From assembly GCF_039511225.1 (NCBI RefSeq), contig NZ_CP154261.1:5146001-5210000 (forward strand): a stretch of 64,000 nt of DNA, in the 5' to 3' direction. Below, piece after piece: positions 8,093 through 16,521 of this stretch (the stretch's first letter is position 1; every line of letters begins with the position of its first letter). Below the pieces are notes generated by a model. It was not told the origin of the DNA. It ran no database searches and worked only from the letters and a program-made list of their open reading frames with translations. Position numbers and translations under genes: made by a program. This stretch comes from Sphingobacterium multivorum (GTDB lineage: Bacteria; Bacteroidota; Bacteroidia; Sphingobacteriales; Sphingobacteriaceae).

Positions 8093-9946
8093 ATGAGTAC
8101 ATATAACGAAGACAGCATTAGGTCCCTGGATTGGAAAGAGCATATCCGCCTCCGTCCGGGAATGTACATTGGAAAGTTGGGGGACGGTTCGGCCTATGAT
8201 GATGGTATTTATGTTTTATTGAAGGAGGTCGTTGACAACTCGATTGATGAGTTTGTTATGGGTGCAGGTAAAACCATTGATATCACGGTAAACGAAAATA
8301 AAGTTTCGGTACGCGATTATGGCCGTGGAATTCCAATTGGTTCCGTGGTTGATGTTGTTTCTAAAATCAATACGGGTGGTAAATATGATAGTAAGGCTTT
8401 CCAAAAGTCCGTCGGTTTAAATGGTGTCGGTACCAAAGCGGTGAATGCACTGTCCAGCCAGTTCACCGTCCAGTCATACCGTCAAAATATAACACGCATT
8501 GCCCAATTCTCCAAAGGAGAATTAGTCAATGATGAACAAAAAGATACCACGCAACGGAATGGTACAGCTGTAACATTCTATCCAGACGATTCTATTTTCA
8601 GAAATTACAAATACCGTCCCGAATTTGTGGAGAATATGATCTGGAACTATGTTTTTCTAAATTCAGGTCTTACGATCAACTTCAATGGCCAAAAATTTGT
8701 TTCTGAGCACGGACTAAAAGATCTGTTGGAACGAAATATTGATGCCGAATCCATGCGCTACCCAATTATCCACTTACGGGGGGATGATATTGAAATCGCG
8801 ATGACTCACGGCCAGCAATATGGAGAAGAATATTATTCTTTTGTCAACGGTCAGCATACCACGCAAGGTGGAACACACCAGGCAGCCTTCCGTGAAGCAC
8901 TAGTCAAAACAATCCGCGAGTTCTATAAAAAAGAATTTGATGCATCGGATATTCGCTCCTCGATCATTGGCGCCATCGCCATCAAAGTGCAGGAGCCTGT
9001 TTTTGAATCTCAAACCAAAACCAAACTAGGCTCACAGAGCGTGGGCCCTGATGGACCCACGGTAAGAGGATTCATTAATGACTTTGTCAAAAAAGCATTG
9101 GATGATTACTTGCATAAAAATCCAGCTACAGCAGATGCCCTTCAAAAACGTATCCTACAGTCTGAGCGTGAACGTAAGGATATCGCCGGCATTAAAAAAC
9201 TAGCCAACGAAAGAGCGAAGAAAGCCTCTTTGCACAACCGTAAACTACGTGACTGCAAGGTGCACTTCAGCGATAAAAATGAACGTAACCAAGAAACAAC
9301 CCTGTTTATCACCGAAGGGGATTCTGCATCCGGTTCCATTACCAAATCGCGCGATGTACAAACTCAGGCCGTATTCAGTCTAAAAGGAAAACCGCTAAAT
9401 TCCTACGGTATGTCCAAAAAGATTGTTTATGAAAACGAAGAATTTAACCTCTTGCAACATGCGCTTAATATTGAAGACGGCCTCGATGGACTACGCTATA
9501 ACAATATCGTAATCGCTACCGATGCCGACGTCGACGGCATGCACATCCGTCTGTTGTTATTGACATTTTTCTTACAGTTTTTTCCAGACCTTGTCAAAGC
9601 TGGCCACGTTTCCATCTTACAGACACCGCTTTTCCGTGTCCGCAATAAAAAGGAAACGATCTATTGCTATTCCGACGAAGAACGACAAAAAGCAATCGCA
9701 AAATTAGGCGCTAAACCTGAAATTACCCGATTCAAAGGTTTAGGTGAGATATCACCTTCCGAATTTGGATTGTTTATCGGAAAAGATATCCGTCTTGACC
9801 CGGTTATCTTGTCCAAAGACAATAAGATTCAACAACTATTAGAATATTACATGGGCAAAAACACACCAGACCGACAAAAGCATATTGTCGAAAATCTACG
9901 TGTTGAAGTTGACCTTGAAGAAGAACTAACAAAAAAAGCGGGTTAA
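8093..9946 (+). CDS. parE: DNA topoisomerase IV subunit B
   Basis: 617 residues, normal for Bacteroidota ParE and shorter than GyrB. The N-terminal GHKL ATPase has the N box EVVDNSIDEF (about 45-54, Asn49), the G1 motif DYGRGIPIG (75-83) and GLNGVGTKAVNALS. A transducer domain follows, then the TOPRIM domain with ITEGDSASG and the metal-binding DADVDGMH. The C-terminus ends with the EITRFKGLGEI block. With ParC it decatenates daughter chromosomes. parC is not adjacent: the gene is followed by a terminator and purU. The TAA stop lies inside the terminator stem. Confidence 0.95.
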   Translation: MSTYNEDSIRSLDWKEHIRLRPGMYIGKLGDGSAYDDGIYVLLKEVVDNSIDEFVMGAGKTIDITVNENKVSVRDYGRGIPIGSVVDVVSKINTGGKYDSKAFQKSVGLNGVGTKAVNALSSQFTVQSYRQNITRIAQFSKGELVNDEQKDTTQRNGTAVTFYPDDSIFRNYKYRPEFVENMIWNYVFLNSGLTINFNGQKFVSEHGLKDLLERNIDAESMRYPIIHLRGDDIEIAMTHGQQYGEEYYSFVNGQHTTQGGTHQAAFREALVKTIREFYKKEFDASDIRSSIIGAIAIKVQEPVFESQTKTKLGSQSVGPDGPTVRGFINDFVKKALDDYLHKNPATADALQKRILQSERERKDIAGIKKLANERAKKASLHNRKLRDCKVHFSDKNERNQETTLFITEGDSASGSITKSRDVQTQAVFSLKGKPLNSYGMSKKIVYENEEFNLLQHALNIEDGLDGLRYNNIVIATDADVDGMHIRLLLLTFFLQFFPDLVKAGHVSILQTPLFRVRNKKETIYCYSDEERQKAIAKLGAKPEITRFKGLGEISPSEFGLFIGKDIRLDPVILSKDNKIQQLLEYYMGKNTPDRQKHIVENLRVEVDLEEELTKKAG

Positions 9947-9966
9947 AATAACCCGCTTTTTTACCA
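9931..9966 (+). terminator. Terminator overlapping the parE stop codon
   Basis: Stem 9931-9945 with 9949-9962 (AAAGCGGGTTA / TAACCCGCTTT), 3-nt loop and T-tract. The parE stop TAA (9944-9946) is in the top of the hairpin, so the last parE codons form half the stem. Confidence 0.85.
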
Positions 9967-9983
9967 ACCTACAACCACCTTTC

Positions 9984-10826
9984 ATGCACAACCAAACCTT
10001 AATTCTGATCCAATGTCAAGATGCCGTTGGATTAGTTGCCAACATTTCAAATACGCTGGCAAAATATCAACTCAATATTGTCACCATGCGCGAATATGTG
10101 GATGAAGAAGCCAACAAATTTTTCGTGCGTGTCGTGTGTAACGGTCTCGTGCCTGAGCAAAAACAGCTTTCCGATTCCCTTACCGAAGTACTTCCTCCGT
10201 CCGCTCAGATACAGATAAACCCCAATAACCGCAAAAAAATCGTCGTCCTCGTAACCAAAGAGCATCACTGCCTTGCCGATATCCTGGTACGACAACACTT
10301 CGAAACATGGGGAGCGGAAGTGCAGGCCGTAATTGGTAATTATGAATCACTACGCGCCTTTACGGAAAAGTTTGATATCCCATTTCATTGTATCTCACAT
10401 GAAAACCTGACAAAGGAAACATTCGAGAAACAACTGATCGCACAAATCCAAAACTATAATTTCGATTACATCATTCTGGCGAAGTTCATGCGGATCTTAT
10501 CTCCTCAGTTTGTCAGTACCTTTGAAAATAAACTGGTCAACATACACCACTCATTTCTCCCTGCTTTTATTGGTGCCAATCCGTACAAGCAGGCGCATGC
10601 AAGAGGTGTTAAGATCATCGGTGCCACAGCGCATTTCGTTACCGACCAACTCGATGAAGGCCCCATAATCGTACAGGATATACGGCATGTCAATCACACC
10701 TATACTGTAAAAGATATGATTACTGCCGGAAAAGAAATAGAGAAGGCTGTTTTAAGCCGAGCAATTCGTCTGCTTAGCGAAGATCGTGTGATGCGTAATG
10801 ATTATAAAACCATTGTATTTGAATAA
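9984..10826 (+). CDS. purU: Formyltetrahydrofolate deformylase
   Basis: 280 residues. An ACT domain occupies about 5-75 (ILIQCQDAVGLVANISNTL). The PurN-like formyltransferase-fold hydrolase domain covers about 85-280, with the catalytic NIHHSFLPAF motif (Asn and His) and the later DQLDEGPIIVQD aspartate region. It hydrolyses 10-formyl-THF to THF and formate, balancing one-carbon pools and feeding formate to PurT. The length and the ACT plus hydrolase order match the family. It starts 37 nt after parE, behind the parE terminator. Confidence 0.93.
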   Translation: MHNQTLILIQCQDAVGLVANISNTLAKYQLNIVTMREYVDEEANKFFVRVVCNGLVPEQKQLSDSLTEVLPPSAQIQINPNNRKKIVVLVTKEHHCLADILVRQHFETWGAEVQAVIGNYESLRAFTEKFDIPFHCISHENLTKETFEKQLIAQIQNYNFDYIILAKFMRILSPQFVSTFENKLVNIHHSFLPAFIGANPYKQAHARGVKIIGATAHFVTDQLDEGPIIVQDIRHVNHTYTVKDMITAGKEIEKAVLSRAIRLLSEDRVMRNDYKTIVFE

Positions 10827-10871
10827 TGATTACAATCATTTCCCGATAAAACAATCATTACTTTTTTTTAG
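10827..10871 (+). terminator. Possible weak terminator after purU
   Basis: AATGATT and AATCATT copies flank an A+T-rich loop and are followed by a run of eight T. The short stem makes this tentative; readthrough into the next gene is possible. Confidence 0.35.
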
Positions 10872-10909
10872 CGTTATTCTCCATTATTTCGTAAAAGAAA
10901 TATTTAAGA

Positions 10910-12688
10910 ATGACGCATACTTTTCATATCCCCGTATTAGGCTTAGCTTTCTCCATCGACTCAGCACTTAAGGTCGGACAATACGGCATTTCTACCGTAA
11001 TGTCTATTGTTGACGATGAACTCATCGAGCGCATGCGCCGCTATTACTGCGGACAATATCAAATCCCCGATCGCCCGATCGCCAAAACCGAAGAAGATTA
11101 CCGGGCAAAAAGAATTACGGCCTATCTCAATCTTGTACAGTTTGTAGTGAATAAGCAAGTCGCCGCCTTGAAGCGTCAACCCTTTACCGAAAATTCGGAA
11201 CTTACCAAATATTTTCAGCTCTTACCCGATTCACATCCTTCAAAACCGATTTATCATGCAATGGAAATTGAAACCAATCGCGCGATTAAAACCGAACTGC
11301 AAGATCTATTGATCAATTACGTCAAAGCGGGAGATATCGATGTTAATATTATGTCCAAAGTAGATAAAATGAATTACCAGGATGGCAACCTATTGGATCA
11401 GCGTTATTCTGATGCTTCAGCAGCCTTACGTGGTTTCGCAAATTCCACTTTACATTCCTCGCTTATCCTTTCCGCAGGAATGAATCCACACCTATATGCT
11501 TACCTCGCTGAATTACCGGCTTTCTTCCCGAATAGTGAAGGTCGTTTTGACAAAAAGGTCGTTTTGAAAGTAAGTGACTTTCGATCGGCACTCATCCAGG
11601 CAAAATATCTCGCTAAGCGCGGTGTTTGGGTGTCCGAATTCAGAATAGAATCCGGTTTGAACTGTGGCGGTCACGCTTTCGCAACCGATGGTTTCCTTCT
11701 GGGACCAATCCTTCAAGAATTTAAAGAGAAAAAAGAAAGTTTGAAAACCGAACTTTTCGAGATTTATCACGAACACTGGTCTTCCCAGGAGCGCTCAGTA
11801 ACGACTCCTCCCATCATCAAATATACAGTTCAAGGCGGTGTGGGAACCGCTTCAGAACATCAGTTCTTGCTAGACTATTATGGATTCGATGCTGTAGGAT
11901 GGGGATCCCCATTCCTGATGGTCCCTGAAGCAACCACAGTAGATCAAGAAACCCTGAAAGCATTGGAAACCGCCGAGCAAGAAGATTTCTACTGTAGCGG
12001 AGCATCTCCATTGGGAATTCCCTTTAACAACTTTAGACAAAGTAGCGCGGAGTACCTACGATTGGATCGTATAAAAAAAGGTCGCCCCGGTAGCCCGTGT
12101 AAAAAAGAATACCTTATTTCGAACACAGCGTTTGGGGATAAACCGATCTGCACCGCATCACGTGCCTATCAACATCAAAAAATCCAGGAACTGCAAAAAC
12201 AAAACCTGTCCGCTGCAGAATACGATAAAGCCTTTGACGCTATTACAGAAAAAACCTGTCTTTGTGAAGGACTCGCAGCACCCGCCTATCTCAAGTATAA
12301 TATCCAAAAGAACAAAGAACAAACAGCTGTATCCATCTGCCCAGGCCCAAATCTTGTCTGGTTCAAAAAACAATATTCTTTGCGGGAAATGATCGACCAC
12401 ATCTATGGCCGTATTTCAGTTTTCGAAAATGACAACAGACCCTTTGTTATGATTAATGAACTCAACCTTTATATCGATCATATTCAAAAATATGTCACCG
12501 ACAATAAAAATATCATGAACGATAAAAAAATAAAATATGTAGCCAAATTCAAAGCACAATTACAAGCTGGAATAGCTTATTACAACGAACTTACCCAGCA
12601 CTTATCACTTATTCCACACGACATCAGCACAGCGATACCCAGACAACTTGAATTGGCATCACTACGTTTAAAAAACATACCTATATAA
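10910..12688 (+). CDS. Unrecognised 592-residue protein, FMN TIM-barrel-like with Cys-containing C-terminus
   Basis: I do not recognise a named family. The N-terminus HIPVLGLAFSIDSALKVGQY, the ESGLNCGGHAFATDG segment (about residues 245-260) and QGGVGTASEHQFL...GFDAVGWGSPFLMVPEA (about 307-350) resemble the phosphate-binding and glycine-rich loops of nitronate monooxygenase/IMPDH-like FMN barrels. Beyond the barrel, about 360-470, are several cysteines (FYCSGASPLG, GSPCKKEY, KPICTASRAY, KTCLCEG) that could bind a metal or Fe-S cluster. A helical tail closes the protein. No signal peptide or membrane segment is present. It sits alone between purU and a bidirectional terminator. The oxidoreductase role is inference. 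Confidence 0.6.
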   Translation: MTHTFHIPVLGLAFSIDSALKVGQYGISTVMSIVDDELIERMRRYYCGQYQIPDRPIAKTEEDYRAKRITAYLNLVQFVVNKQVAALKRQPFTENSELTKYFQLLPDSHPSKPIYHAMEIETNRAIKTELQDLLINYVKAGDIDVNIMSKVDKMNYQDGNLLDQRYSDASAALRGFANSTLHSSLILSAGMNPHLYAYLAELPAFFPNSEGRFDKKVVLKVSDFRSALIQAKYLAKRGVWVSEFRIESGLNCGGHAFATDGFLLGPILQEFKEKKESLKTELFEIYHEHWSSQERSVTTPPIIKYTVQGGVGTASEHQFLLDYYGFDAVGWGSPFLMVPEATTVDQETLKALETAEQEDFYCSGASPLGIPFNNFRQSSAEYLRLDRIKKGRPGSPCKKEYLISNTAFGDKPICTASRAYQHQKIQELQKQNLSAAEYDKAFDAITEKTCLCEGLAAPAYLKYNIQKNKEQTAVSICPGPNLVWFKKQYSLREMIDHIYGRISVFENDNRPFVMINELNLYIDHIQKYVTDNKNIMNDKKIKYVAKFKAQLQAGIAYYNELTQHLSLIPHDISTAIPRQLELASLRLKNIPI

Positions 12689-12713
12689 CCCCCTAATATA
12701 ACTTTAAACAAAC

Positions 12714-12743
12714 ACGGGGCGCTTAAACAAGCGCCCCGTATGT
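12714..12743. terminator. Bidirectional terminator
   Basis: G+C-rich 11-bp perfect stem (12714-12724 with 12729-12739), loop AAAC, between the convergent 592-residue protein gene and the RlmI-like methyltransferase gene. Confidence 0.7.
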
Positions 12744-12766
12744 TATGAGGAATCTTTTGATAAGCC

Positions 12767-13672
12767 TTACTTCGCTATTTTACGGAATTTACCAAATACG
12801 CCAAGTGGAAGTTTTGGTCCTGCAGTTGCCTGTAAAAACAACTCGCCTATTTCTAAGTTCTCCACTTTTGGAAAAGCCGTCTTAATTAAATTTTCAACAA
12901 TAACAGAGGAAAAACCTAATGAATACGTATTTAAAATCAAGAAATGTTCTTTAGGATCCAGTAGTTGAACGACCTCAGTCATCATTTCCATAATATGGTC
13001 TTCCAATTTCCATTTCTCGCCCTTCGGTCCATGCCCGTACGCCGGGGGGTCCAAAATAATCCCATTATAGGTATTGCCTCTTTTCAGCTCACGTTTTACA
13101 AACTTCAAAGCATCTTCAACTACCCAACGAATGTTATCCAAATTGGAAATTTCCATGTTTTCATTCGCCCAGGTAACCACCTGTTTAATTGAATCTACGT
13201 GAGTTGTATCCGCACCTGCAGCTTTCGCTATTAAAGATGCTCCACCAGTATATGCAAAAAGATTTAGAACCTTCGGTTTCTCCGTCTTAAATGAACGAAC
13301 AGATTCCGAAATATAGTCCCAATTTACAGCCTGCTCCGGAAATATACCAACGTGTTTAAAAGATGTCAGGCCCAATCTAAATTTGATGGCCACATCCTCA
13401 TTTTTATATTCGATATGCCAACGGTCTTGGATCTTTGGATTTTTCTTCAACCATTCTCCAGAAGTAGCCGAACGACCTTTGAATTTGATATGATAACGCT
13501 TATTCCACTCCGCATCACTCATTGCCTTAGGCCATACAGCCTGAGGTTCTGGCCTGATTAAAATTAAATCACCAAAACGCTCCAGTTTTTCAAAATCACC
13601 ACAGTCAATGAGTTCATAGTCCTTCCAATGCTGTGGGGTCAATAGTTGTATATGTGTTGCTGCCAAAATCAA
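12767..13672 (-). CDS. RlmI-like class I SAM-dependent (rRNA) methyltransferase
   Basis: 301 residues. The Rossmann SAM-binding motif is NLFAYTGGASLIAKAAGA, with acidic loop VDSIKQVVTWANEN. The catalytic-type motif is LDPPAYGHGPKGEKW. These match the RlmI/RlmK family of 23S rRNA cytosine-C5 methyltransferases, although the usual N-terminal PUA domain is shortened or absent. There is no ATG near the beginning: the open frame starts with TTG at 13672, next after an RBS-like GGAAAA and 10 nt from a TAGTTTTG promoter box. Substrate position in rRNA cannot be told from sequence alone. Confidence 0.75.
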   Translation of the reverse strand: MILAATHIQLLTPQHWKDYELIDCGDFEKLERFGDLILIRPEPQAVWPKAMSDAEWNKRYHIKFKGRSATSGEWLKKNPKIQDRWHIEYKNEDVAIKFRLGLTSFKHVGIFPEQAVNWDYISESVRSFKTEKPKVLNLFAYTGGASLIAKAAGADTTHVDSIKQVVTWANENMEISNLDNIRWVVEDALKFVKRELKRGNTYNGIILDPPAYGHGPKGEKWKLEDHIMEMMTEVVQLLDPKEHFLILNTYSLGFSSVIVENLIKTAFPKVENLEIGELFLQATAGPKLPLGVFGKFRKIAK

Positions 13673-13682
13673 AATTTTCCGA

Positions 13683-13690
13683 CAAAACTA
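13683..13690 (-). promoter_or_regulatory. -7 box of the RlmI-like gene
   Basis: Reverse strand TAGTTTTG, fitting TAnnTTTG. It leaves only about 10 nt to the TTG start, so the leader would be very short. Confidence 0.5.
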
Positions 13691-13779
13691 AGCTAAATTT
13701 CAATATAAAAGAAATCTGCATGATGCTAACGCAGATCAAACACATAAAATTACGCGCAATAAGACCCTGTTCTCAACCG

Positions 13780-14538
13780 TTATTGACCCATAGAAGCCTT
13801 TGCACTTTTCATTAATGGGCTTGCAAAAACAAAATTGTTCAATTCCGCCACATCCGATCGCATCATATCCTTATTGGAACCTTCCCAGAATTTCTCGCCC
13901 TTATAGAGAAACAAAATATACTCACCGATTCCCATCACTGAATTCATATCATGTGTAACAACGACTGTCGTACATTTCAACTCTTGCGTAATTTTTAACA
14001 CCAATTCATCAATAACAATCGATGTTTCTGGATCCAATCCCGAATTGGGTTCATCACAAAAAAGGTATTTGGGGTTCATACTAATTGCACGTGCAATTCC
14101 AACCCGCTTTTTCATCCCTCCCGAAAGCTCCGCAGGGAACAATTTATTTCTTCCCTCCAGATTAACCTGTTCCAGACAATGATTTGCCCGGTCTAATTTC
14201 TCCGATTTGGACATCTCCGTAAACATGTCCAACGAAAACATAATATTCTGTTCGACGGTCATCGAATCAAACAGGGCTGAATTTTGAAAAAGCATCCCTA
14301 TTTCTTTTCGAATAGGAACACGCTCTTCAAAATTCATCCGAGTAAAATCCTTGCCATCAAAAATCACCTTTCCTTTTTCCGGTTGGTGCAGGCCCACGAT
14401 ACATTTCAATAAAGTACTCTTTCCCGAACCCGATCCTCCAATAATCAAACTCACCTTTCCAGGTTCGAAATTTGCACTGATACCTTTCAGCACATGGTTG
14501 TCCCCAAACGACTTGTTAATATCTTCGATTTGAATCAT
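13780..14538 (-). CDS. mlaF: MlaF-like ABC transporter ATPase
   Basis: 252 residues. Walker A GGSGSGKSTLLKC (about 34-46), signature LSGGMKKRVGIARAI, Walker B KYLFCDEPNSGLDP and the switch His (VVVTHDMNSV) are all present. The signature LSGGMKKR is typical of MlaF ATPases that power phospholipid transport between membranes. The gene lies 9 nt downstream of the MlaE permease. No MCE-domain MlaD gene follows: the next gene to the left is an RlmI-like methyltransferase. The partner substrate-binding protein must be elsewhere or absent. Confidence 0.88.
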   Translation of the reverse strand: MIQIEDINKSFGDNHVLKGISANFEPGKVSLIIGGSGSGKSTLLKCIVGLHQPEKGKVIFDGKDFTRMNFEERVPIRKEIGMLFQNSALFDSMTVEQNIMFSLDMFTEMSKSEKLDRANHCLEQVNLEGRNKLFPAELSGGMKKRVGIARAISMNPKYLFCDEPNSGLDPETSIVIDELVLKITQELKCTTVVVTHDMNSVMGIGEYILFLYKGEKFWEGSNKDMMRSDVAELNNFVFASPLMKSAKASMGQ

Positions 14539-14547
14539 AAAATCTTT

Positions 14548-15282
14548 TTAAAGCATTAATGCGGTTATCACATAATCCGCCGCAAGAATAGTTATACAGC
14601 CAACGACAACTGCTTCCGTACTAGCTTGCCCCACTTCCAAAGCTCCCCCCTTCACATTATACCCTTTATAAGCTGATATCGAGGTAATAATAAACCCAAA
14701 AACAACAGCTTTAACAAGGGCAACAGTGACCGTAAAACCGTTGAAGCCATCTTGAATTCCTAAAATATAATCCGCCTGTGTCACAGCTCCCGAAAGGGAT
14801 CCACCTAACAAACCACCCACCAAGGCGCACACGATGGAAATAATAACCAACATCGGAATCATGGTGATACCCGCCAATATCTTGGGTAATATCAAATAAC
14901 CAGGAGCATTGATCCCCATAATTTCCAAAGCATCAATCTGCTCTGTAACACGCATGGATCCAATCTGTGAAGATATAGACGACCCAATTTTCCCCATTAA
15001 GACCAATCCCGAAATCGTTGGCCCCAATTCCAAAATATTTGAATCCCGGTTGATCGAACCTATAATAGAATTTGGGATCAAGTCGGAAACCATCTGAAAG
15101 GCAATTTGCATCGTCATAACAGCTCCAATGAAGGTGGAAATAATAACGATAAGCCCAAGAGATCCTATACCAATATCGGTCATTGCCAATACGGTTTCCT
15201 TCCAATAAATTCGACCTTTCTCCGGTCTTTTAAAAACTGATTTCAGGAGTATGAGGTATGCACCAATGTGATGAAAGATCAT
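14548..15282 (-). CDS. mlaE: MlaE-like ABC transporter permease
   Basis: 244 residues with five or six membrane segments and the MlaE-family landmarks IGSLGLIVIISTFIGAVMTM near the N-terminus, ELGPTISGLVLMGKIGSSIS in the centre and ITSISAYKGYNVKGGA near the C-terminus. It forms the inner-membrane part of an Mla-type lipid transporter with the ATPase gene immediately downstream. Length matches the family. About 245 nt of non-coding sequence separates it from the divergent LiaF-like gene. Confidence 0.9.
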   Translation of the reverse strand: MIFHHIGAYLILLKSVFKRPEKGRIYWKETVLAMTDIGIGSLGLIVIISTFIGAVMTMQIAFQMVSDLIPNSIIGSINRDSNILELGPTISGLVLMGKIGSSISSQIGSMRVTEQIDALEIMGINAPGYLILPKILAGITMIPMLVIISIVCALVGGLLGGSLSGAVTQADYILGIQDGFNGFTVTVALVKAVVFGFIITSISAYKGYNVKGGALEVGQASTEAVVVGCITILAADYVITALML

Positions 15283-15494
15283 ATAATCTATTTAATTTCA
15301 ATGTAATACGCCAATTCAACGGCTATACTGAGCCAAGCTATCCATTAAAGGTAATTAATTCCAGCAAATATATAAACAAGCAAAAACCCAAAAAGTATAC
15401 GAAAAACGAAATTACTTACCGATCAATTAGTCACATTTACCGATTTTTTATGTATAATAGCCTAAACATTCATACGGTATCTCCCAAAGCGACT

Positions 15495-15502
15495 TACTTT
15501 TG
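15495..15502 (+). promoter_or_regulatory. -7 box of the LiaF-like gene
   Basis: TACTTTTG fits TAnnTTTG, 26 nt before the ATG at 15529. Confidence 0.5.
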
Positions 15503-15528
15503 AGATATATTAACAAACGGAATTAGTT

Positions 15529-16476
15529 ATGAATACACGAAGAATAACAACTGGTATCACCATTCTCTTTATAGGAGTTGTCTTATTATTATCACAGCTC
15601 GACACGATTTCTTTCAACTGGGCAGGTATTTTTAGATACTGGCCGCTGTTTATTGTCCTTGCCGGAATTCGTATGCTGGTACCCAAAGACCAACAGATTG
15701 GACAGTTTGTCGCCATCGGTTCTACCGTCGTAATTTTAGGCTTTTTGACTTACATAGGGCTGTCTACACCAAAGGAACCACTTTTAACACAGCTTTTAAA
15801 AAGTAAAGGCGTCAACATCAATGTAGACGATCCCAACGATAAAACAAATTATACAACAGAAAAATTAAACGTCCCGCTAGACGATAAAATCCATAGTGCT
15901 ACTTTAAACCTCGATTTGGGGGCAACTTCATTAAGAAATGATAGCAGCACTACTTCAGAAATCTTCTCGGCATTTAACACATCAAAAGAATATCTACTGG
16001 GCATAACTGTACATGGAGAATCTGCAGACAAATTAGATATCAACCTAAAGGGAAAATTCAAAAACAAGGGGTTTAACAGCAAAAACAACAATACGTTTAT
16101 CGCTTTAAACCCCAACATCCTATGGAATCTGAATTTTGATGTAGGTGCAATTGATGCCAGGTTAGATCTTTCACCCTACAAGATAGAAACATTGGACATT
16201 GATGCTGGAGCGACTAGCCTAAAGTTAAAATTAGGTCAACCGCTGGCAACAACTAAAATTTCCATGGATGCCGGAGCCTCCTCTATTGAAATCTCCATCC
16301 CAAAAAATGCGGCCTGCCGTATTACAAGTGACAATGCATTATCCTCGACAGATTATGAGGGTGATTTCCTAAAAAGTGAAGGCGAAGTAAAATCGACAAA
16401 TTACGACTCTGCTGCTCAAAAATTCGATTTCGACATCAACGGTGGCATCGCGTCAATAAAAATTAGAAGATATTAA
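15529..16476 (+). CDS. LiaF/toastrack-like membrane protein
   Basis: 315 residues. The N-terminal 85 residues contain about three TM segments (ITTGITILFIGVVLLLSQL, FRYWPLFIVLAGIRML, FVAIGSTVVILGFLTYIG) of the LiaI-LiaF-TM type. The remainder is beta-rich with repeated LDLGATS, FDVGAIDARLDLS, DIDAGATSLKL, MDAGASSIEISIP motifs. That spacing is typical of the toastrack/LiaF C-terminal beta-helix domain used in cell-envelope stress sensing. No LiaRS two-component genes are adjacent, so the protein acts alone or with distant partners. The gene has its own promoter box and ends 45 nt before the ispG start. Confidence 0.78.
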   Translation: MNTRRITTGITILFIGVVLLLSQLDTISFNWAGIFRYWPLFIVLAGIRMLVPKDQQIGQFVAIGSTVVILGFLTYIGLSTPKEPLLTQLLKSKGVNINVDDPNDKTNYTTEKLNVPLDDKIHSATLNLDLGATSLRNDSSTTSEIFSAFNTSKEYLLGITVHGESADKLDINLKGKFKNKGFNSKNNNTFIALNPNILWNLNFDVGAIDARLDLSPYKIETLDIDAGATSLKLKLGQPLATTKISMDAGASSIEISIPKNAACRITSDNALSSTDYEGDFLKSEGEVKSTNYDSAAQKFDFDINGGIASIKIRRY

Positions 16477-16505
16477 TTGACACCCAATTTTTAGTCAAGA
16501 AAAGC

Positions 16506-16513
16506 TAACTTTG
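16506..16513 (+). promoter_or_regulatory. -7 box of ispG, places the start codon
   Basis: TAACTTTG fits TAnnTTTG exactly. Its last base overlaps the alternative GTG start at 16513, so that GTG would lie upstream of the transcript start. The ATG at 16522, 8 nt downstream, is preferred and would be almost leaderless. Confidence 0.55.
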
Positions 16514-16521
16514 TGTTAGAT

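Noticed and set aside
16513..16521. GTG start giving a 674-residue IspG
   Set aside because: The GTG overlaps the last base of the -7 box, so it would lie upstream of the transcript start; ATG 16522 is preferred.
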